This document shows positions 36,341 through 64,000 of a stretch of DNA of 64,000 bases, in pieces; position 1 is the first letter of the stretch, and each line of letters begins with the position of its first letter. The stretch comes from Chionis minor. Taxonomy: Eukaryota; Chordata; Aves; Charadriiformes; Chionididae. Location: positions 434,001 to 498,000 of the forward strand of contig VZSF01005685.1 of the NCBI GenBank assembly GCA_013398295.1. The letters are read 5' to 3'. A model generated the notes under the pieces. That model was not told the DNA's origin, ran no database searches, and was given only the letters and a program-made list of their open reading frames with translations. Both the position numbers and the translations under genes were made by a program.

Positions 36341-37855
36341 AAAAAAAAAAAGAAAAAGAAAAAAAGCCCTTTGGCTTTGATGAACTTTTGGTGAAGCACA
36401 GAGAGCGAACGCGTCTCGCCTGCTGCTGGCTGCCCCGGCGCTTGCTGTGGGGACAGCCTTCCCCCACCCTCCCGCTTTCCTCCCCCCGGTGCTCCCCAAT
36501 CCTGGGGCATCCCTAGAGCAGGACGGAGCACGGGGTCACCCGGGGATGGGGTCTCCTGGGGTGCAACCTCCTGCCAAAGCCCAGGGCTGGTGGGAGCGCG
36601 GGGGGCTGCGACGCAGGGGCTCGCATGGACCTGGGCTGCTCTGGCGTTTTCCATGTGAAATATTTTGATGCTTTTAAAACCTCTCGTGTTCAGACTTTTC
36701 CCTCCCGGTTGTTCCAAAACGGAAAGGGTTTTCTCCTCCATGTCTCGGGCTGGGATATTTTGAAATGCAGAAGTTGGGTGAACTCAAGTGCTAAATTTTC
36801 CCAGTGTCCTGGTCACAGCCAACCGGTGGAAAATTGAAAGTTGCAAATCAACCTAGCTGGGCAAATTAAAACAGGCTGGCAGACGTTTAGCCAAACAGAA
36901 AAGGAGACTTCATTTCCCATGTAAATTTTTTGGGACGAATTCTCTGCTCAGCTTCACACAGCCATCCCTGGGAGGACTGGGTCCAGATTAACAACACCGT
37001 GGACGCGTGGCTTTTCCCACAGGGTGCTGGGAGCTGTGCCGGGATCTGTGCCCCGTGGCGGGGTGGGAGCACACCCCGAGGCCCTGCAGACGGGAGCTCC
37101 TGACCCACGGCAAATGGCGACGGGGCTGAACGTGGCCACCAAGGGCCAGGAGCAGCCGGTGGCGACAACCACGATGATCTGCAGTGATCGCCTTGGGTGC
37201 AGAGCCAGTGCCGGGGTGCGGAGCCCCACTGGGAGCACTGGTTTTGCCCTGTGCGGGGCAGGTCTAGGGGGGAAGGAGGAAAGGCTCGAGCTGAAGCATC
37301 TCTGGTGCGAAGAAGGAAATTTTTCGGCTGGGCTCCTCAAAGCTGCCGGGATGTGTGCAGGGATGTGCCGAAGAAGGCACAGGGGTGTGTGTCACCACGT
37401 AGGCATGGTGTCACCAACCACAGAGAACAGACCACGTATATTGTATATAGGTTACATACACTGTATAACTGTGTCCTCCTTTACGCCGTAGGCTTTTCCC
37501 TCTGACACACACGCACACGGATATCGGATGCTACACGAGCACAGCTGGCTCGGGGACACGAAACGGCTCTTCACGTGCCCCAAGTTTTCGGACCACCACC
37601 GTCCTCCCGCGTAGCAGAAAACTGCTCCAAGCAGCGTGACCTGCCGCCGAGCCTTGCCAAACGCCACCGACAGCACAGGATGACGGGGATTTGGTTCATT
37701 TTTCAGCAGAAAGGGCAATTAAAAACCTGGCAGACGCTACCCAGCCATCCCTCCCCGCACTTCCAGCGGCAGGATGCGGCCGCACGGTCCCTGCCGAGGT
37801 ACCAGGAATATTTTGGCCACCTTCGCTCTGTGCCGGCGATGCGAAGGGGGGGGAG

Positions 37856-38099
37856 NNNNNNNNNNNNNNNNNNNNNNNNNNNNNNNNNNNNNNNNNNNNN
37901 NNNNNNNNNNNNNNNNNNNNNNNNNNNNNNNNNNNNNNNNNNNNNNNNNNNNNNNNNNNNNNNNNNNNNNNNNNNNNNNNNNNNNNNNNNNNNNNNNNNN
38001 NNNNNNNNNNNNNNNNNNNNNNNNNNNNNNNNNNNNNNNNNNNNNNNNNNNNNNNNNNNNNNNNNNNNNNNNNNNNNNNNNNNNNNNNNNNNNNNNNNN
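37856..38099. other. Assembly gap (244 N) in the GC-rich 5' region of ADAMTSL2
   Basis: An unbroken run of 244 N, plus a single N at 38245, lies within the most GC-rich stretch between the two genes. The sequence on its right edge is nearly all G and C. Nothing can be said about the missing bases. Confidence 0.99.
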
Positions 38100-38400
38100 G
38101 TCCCATCCCGGACCCTTCCCCGAGCCCCGGCAGCGCTGCCGGGCGCCGCTCTCCCGCCCTCCGGCATCGCCCTCCTGCCGCCCGCAGGTCCGCGCTACCG
38201 GCGGGGGCCCCCCCCCGGCCCCGCCCCCCGGCGCTCCGCGGCCCNCGGCCACATCCCTCCCCCCTCCCCCGCTTCTTTAATTTTTCTTCTATTTAAACAT
38301 GCAGCTCTGACCGACTCGAGGATAAACCCTGAGCGAGCTCGGTTATTGGCTTCGAGTCAGAAGTGTCTGGAAGCCTTAATGAAAACCAAGTGTAAGGCAA
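38100..38400 (+). promoter_or_regulatory. ADAMTSL2: CpG/GC-box-rich segment, probable ADAMTSL2 promoter and first non-coding exon
   Basis: The segment right of the assembly gap is very GC- and CpG-rich to 38,275, with a GC-box-like GGCCCCGCCCCC near 38,217. It then switches to a TATTTAAA box-like element at 38290-38297. A possible non-coding exon could start about 30 bases later and end at an AGT|GTAAGG donor at 38,391. ADAMTSL2 exon 1 starts with an acceptor, so an upstream exon is required. The exact placement is inference. Confidence 0.4.
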
Positions 38401-39609
38401 GTCTCAGCCACCTGTCCCCGGCATCCCCAGCCAAGCGCTCTGGGCTCCCATTAATCAATGGATCTGCCTCTTGGAAAGTCTCTTTTGCATGCTGGACCTC
38501 TACCCCGGGGCGATGGCAGAGCGGAGTTTTGGGGACCTGGAAGCCCTCTGGTAATTTCTCTAAGCCAGACACCAAAGCTGTGCTGGCACTGCCGGCAATT
38601 CTGCGTTTCCAAAACTGCCACAAAAACCCTTGCAAGAAGGAAAAAAAAAAAAGGAAAAAAAAAAAAGGGGGAGGAAAGAAGCTCTTTATGTTTCAGGTCT
38701 GCAGTCCTGCCCCCTGTCTCCAGGAGCAGCCCCTCTCCCACCTCCCTACTTCCCAAATACACTGTCTAGTTACTTTTCAAGGGAAATTAGCTTAGGGGAG
38801 AATTTTTTTTTTTTCTTTCTCCTTTTTCTTACAGACATGAGCTGCTTTGATTGCCTGGAAGCATGATTTCCTGAAACCTGCTCCTTTCTGGCTCTTGCAG
38901 TGAGGTTCACAATAAAACGTATTGTGGTTTTGAGCTGGGTTTTATTTAAGAAAATGCCATTCTGGGTTACTCTCTTTCATGAGGCAGATGGAGAAAGAGA
39001 TGAAAGGCTGACACTTGGGATACTTCATTTCTGCTCTTTAATTGTGGGTGGTTTCTTTTCTTTAAGAACAGGCTTCTTCCCTGGGAATCGGTGGGAATTA
39101 GAGTGGAACAAATGAAAAAAGGAAAAGTAATGGCTGTTAATTGCATTTTTTTTTGTCTATGAAGCCTTTCATCTCATTCTTCCAGGAGCAGCTCTGTAAA
39201 TGGGGATATTTAAATGCACTGCTTTTATAGATCCAGGGACACTCTTGTTACTCGCTGTCTCCGGTGTGACGCTTTGGCGTGAGCCACGCTCTCTTCCGAG
39301 GCAGGCTTGGAGCCTCAGCTTGCACTGGTGGTGTCAAGCGCAGCCACTGGGAACCAGTGCAAAGTTGTGGTTTGCAGGATAGCAACCGAGACGGCATGTG
39401 AGCCTGTACCGTGTTAATACTTCCACTAATCACATATAACTTCAGGATCGCGCCCTCGCAGTCACTGGTGGTCGGTGTCTCTTGGCTGACTGGGAACGCT
39501 GAAGAAGACACGTGCTGTGTAACCCAGGCTGCAAAGCAGCCCCTGCCCTCGCAGGGTGGCGGGGCTGGATGGGAGTTTCGCTGAGGGTGGTGTTTGGTTG
39601 CTTTCCAGC
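38401..39609 (+). other. Presumed ADAMTSL2 5' UTR intron
   Basis: It contains an A/G-rich run at about 38,640-38,675 and AT-rich unique sequence. It ends at the exon 1 acceptor TTGCTTTCCAG at 39,608. No further coding exon is visible. Assigning it as an intron depends on the inferred upstream exon. Confidence 0.45.

Positions 39610-64000
<24,391 letters not shown>

Larger units (their letters stand above)
31514..37855. other. Intergenic between MYMK and ADAMTSL2, apart from two CR1 copies
   Basis: Unique sequence with no supported exon. It holds the CR1 fragments at 32.33 and 34.90 kb, a G-quadruplex-type motif at 33.41 kb and a motif-bearing AT-rich block at 36.2 kb. Short frames here match nothing I recognise. 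Confidence 0.6.

Noticed and set aside
37575..38795. 406-residue plus-strand frame
   Set aside because: Open only because it crosses the run of N. The flanks have no protein-family features.

Overview
The window is vertebrate nuclear DNA, almost certainly from a bird. It carries CR1-type LINE fragments with the avian 3' ATTCTATG-type tail, is GC- and CpG-rich with short introns, and holds two genes whose spliced products match vertebrate myomaker and ADAMTS-like 2. In mammals these two genes are also neighbours (human 9q34.2). The species cannot be named from the sequence alone. No bacterial, plasmid, phage or CRISPR features are present.

Layout. Positions 1-22,099 are non-coding as far as I can see: GC-rich sequence broken by AT-rich blocks that could be conserved non-coding elements, a few simple repeats, and one CR1 3' end at about 17.87-18.14 kb. 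Positions 22,100-29,401 hold the complete MYMK (TMEM8C, myomaker) coding region on the minus strand, in five exons giving a 220-residue seven-pass membrane protein. Positions 29,402-39,609 are the divergent intergenic region. It holds the MYMK proximal promoter with E-boxes, a cluster of CAGCTG E-boxes at 30.2-31.5 kb, two CR1 fragments, a G-quadruplex-like run, and a CpG-rich segment with a 244-base assembly gap that is probably the ADAMTSL2 promoter. Positions 39,610-64,000 hold ADAMTSL2 on the plus strand: 17 coding exons (927 complete codons) covering the signal peptide, seven thrombospondin type-1 repeats (TSRs), the Cys-rich/spacer module and an N-glycosylated linker. The final exon(s), with the PLAC domain, lie beyond the right edge.

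How the genes relate. Myomaker drives myoblast fusion at the plasma membrane. ADAMTSL2 is a secreted matrix glycoprotein of the fibrillin/LTBP1/TGF-beta axis that has also been linked to myogenic differentiation. They are transcribed head to head, with start codons about 10.2 kb apart, so a shared myogenic enhancer is plausible but not shown.

I found no undescribed biological system. The most useful leads are a 56-nt cryptic (poison-type) exon in ADAMTSL2 intron 10, a perfect 17-bp minisatellite in intron 14, loss of the predicted O-fucose acceptor in TSR5, the E-box cluster upstream of MYMK, and a perfect inverted repeat centred on a CArG-like box at 4.34 kb.
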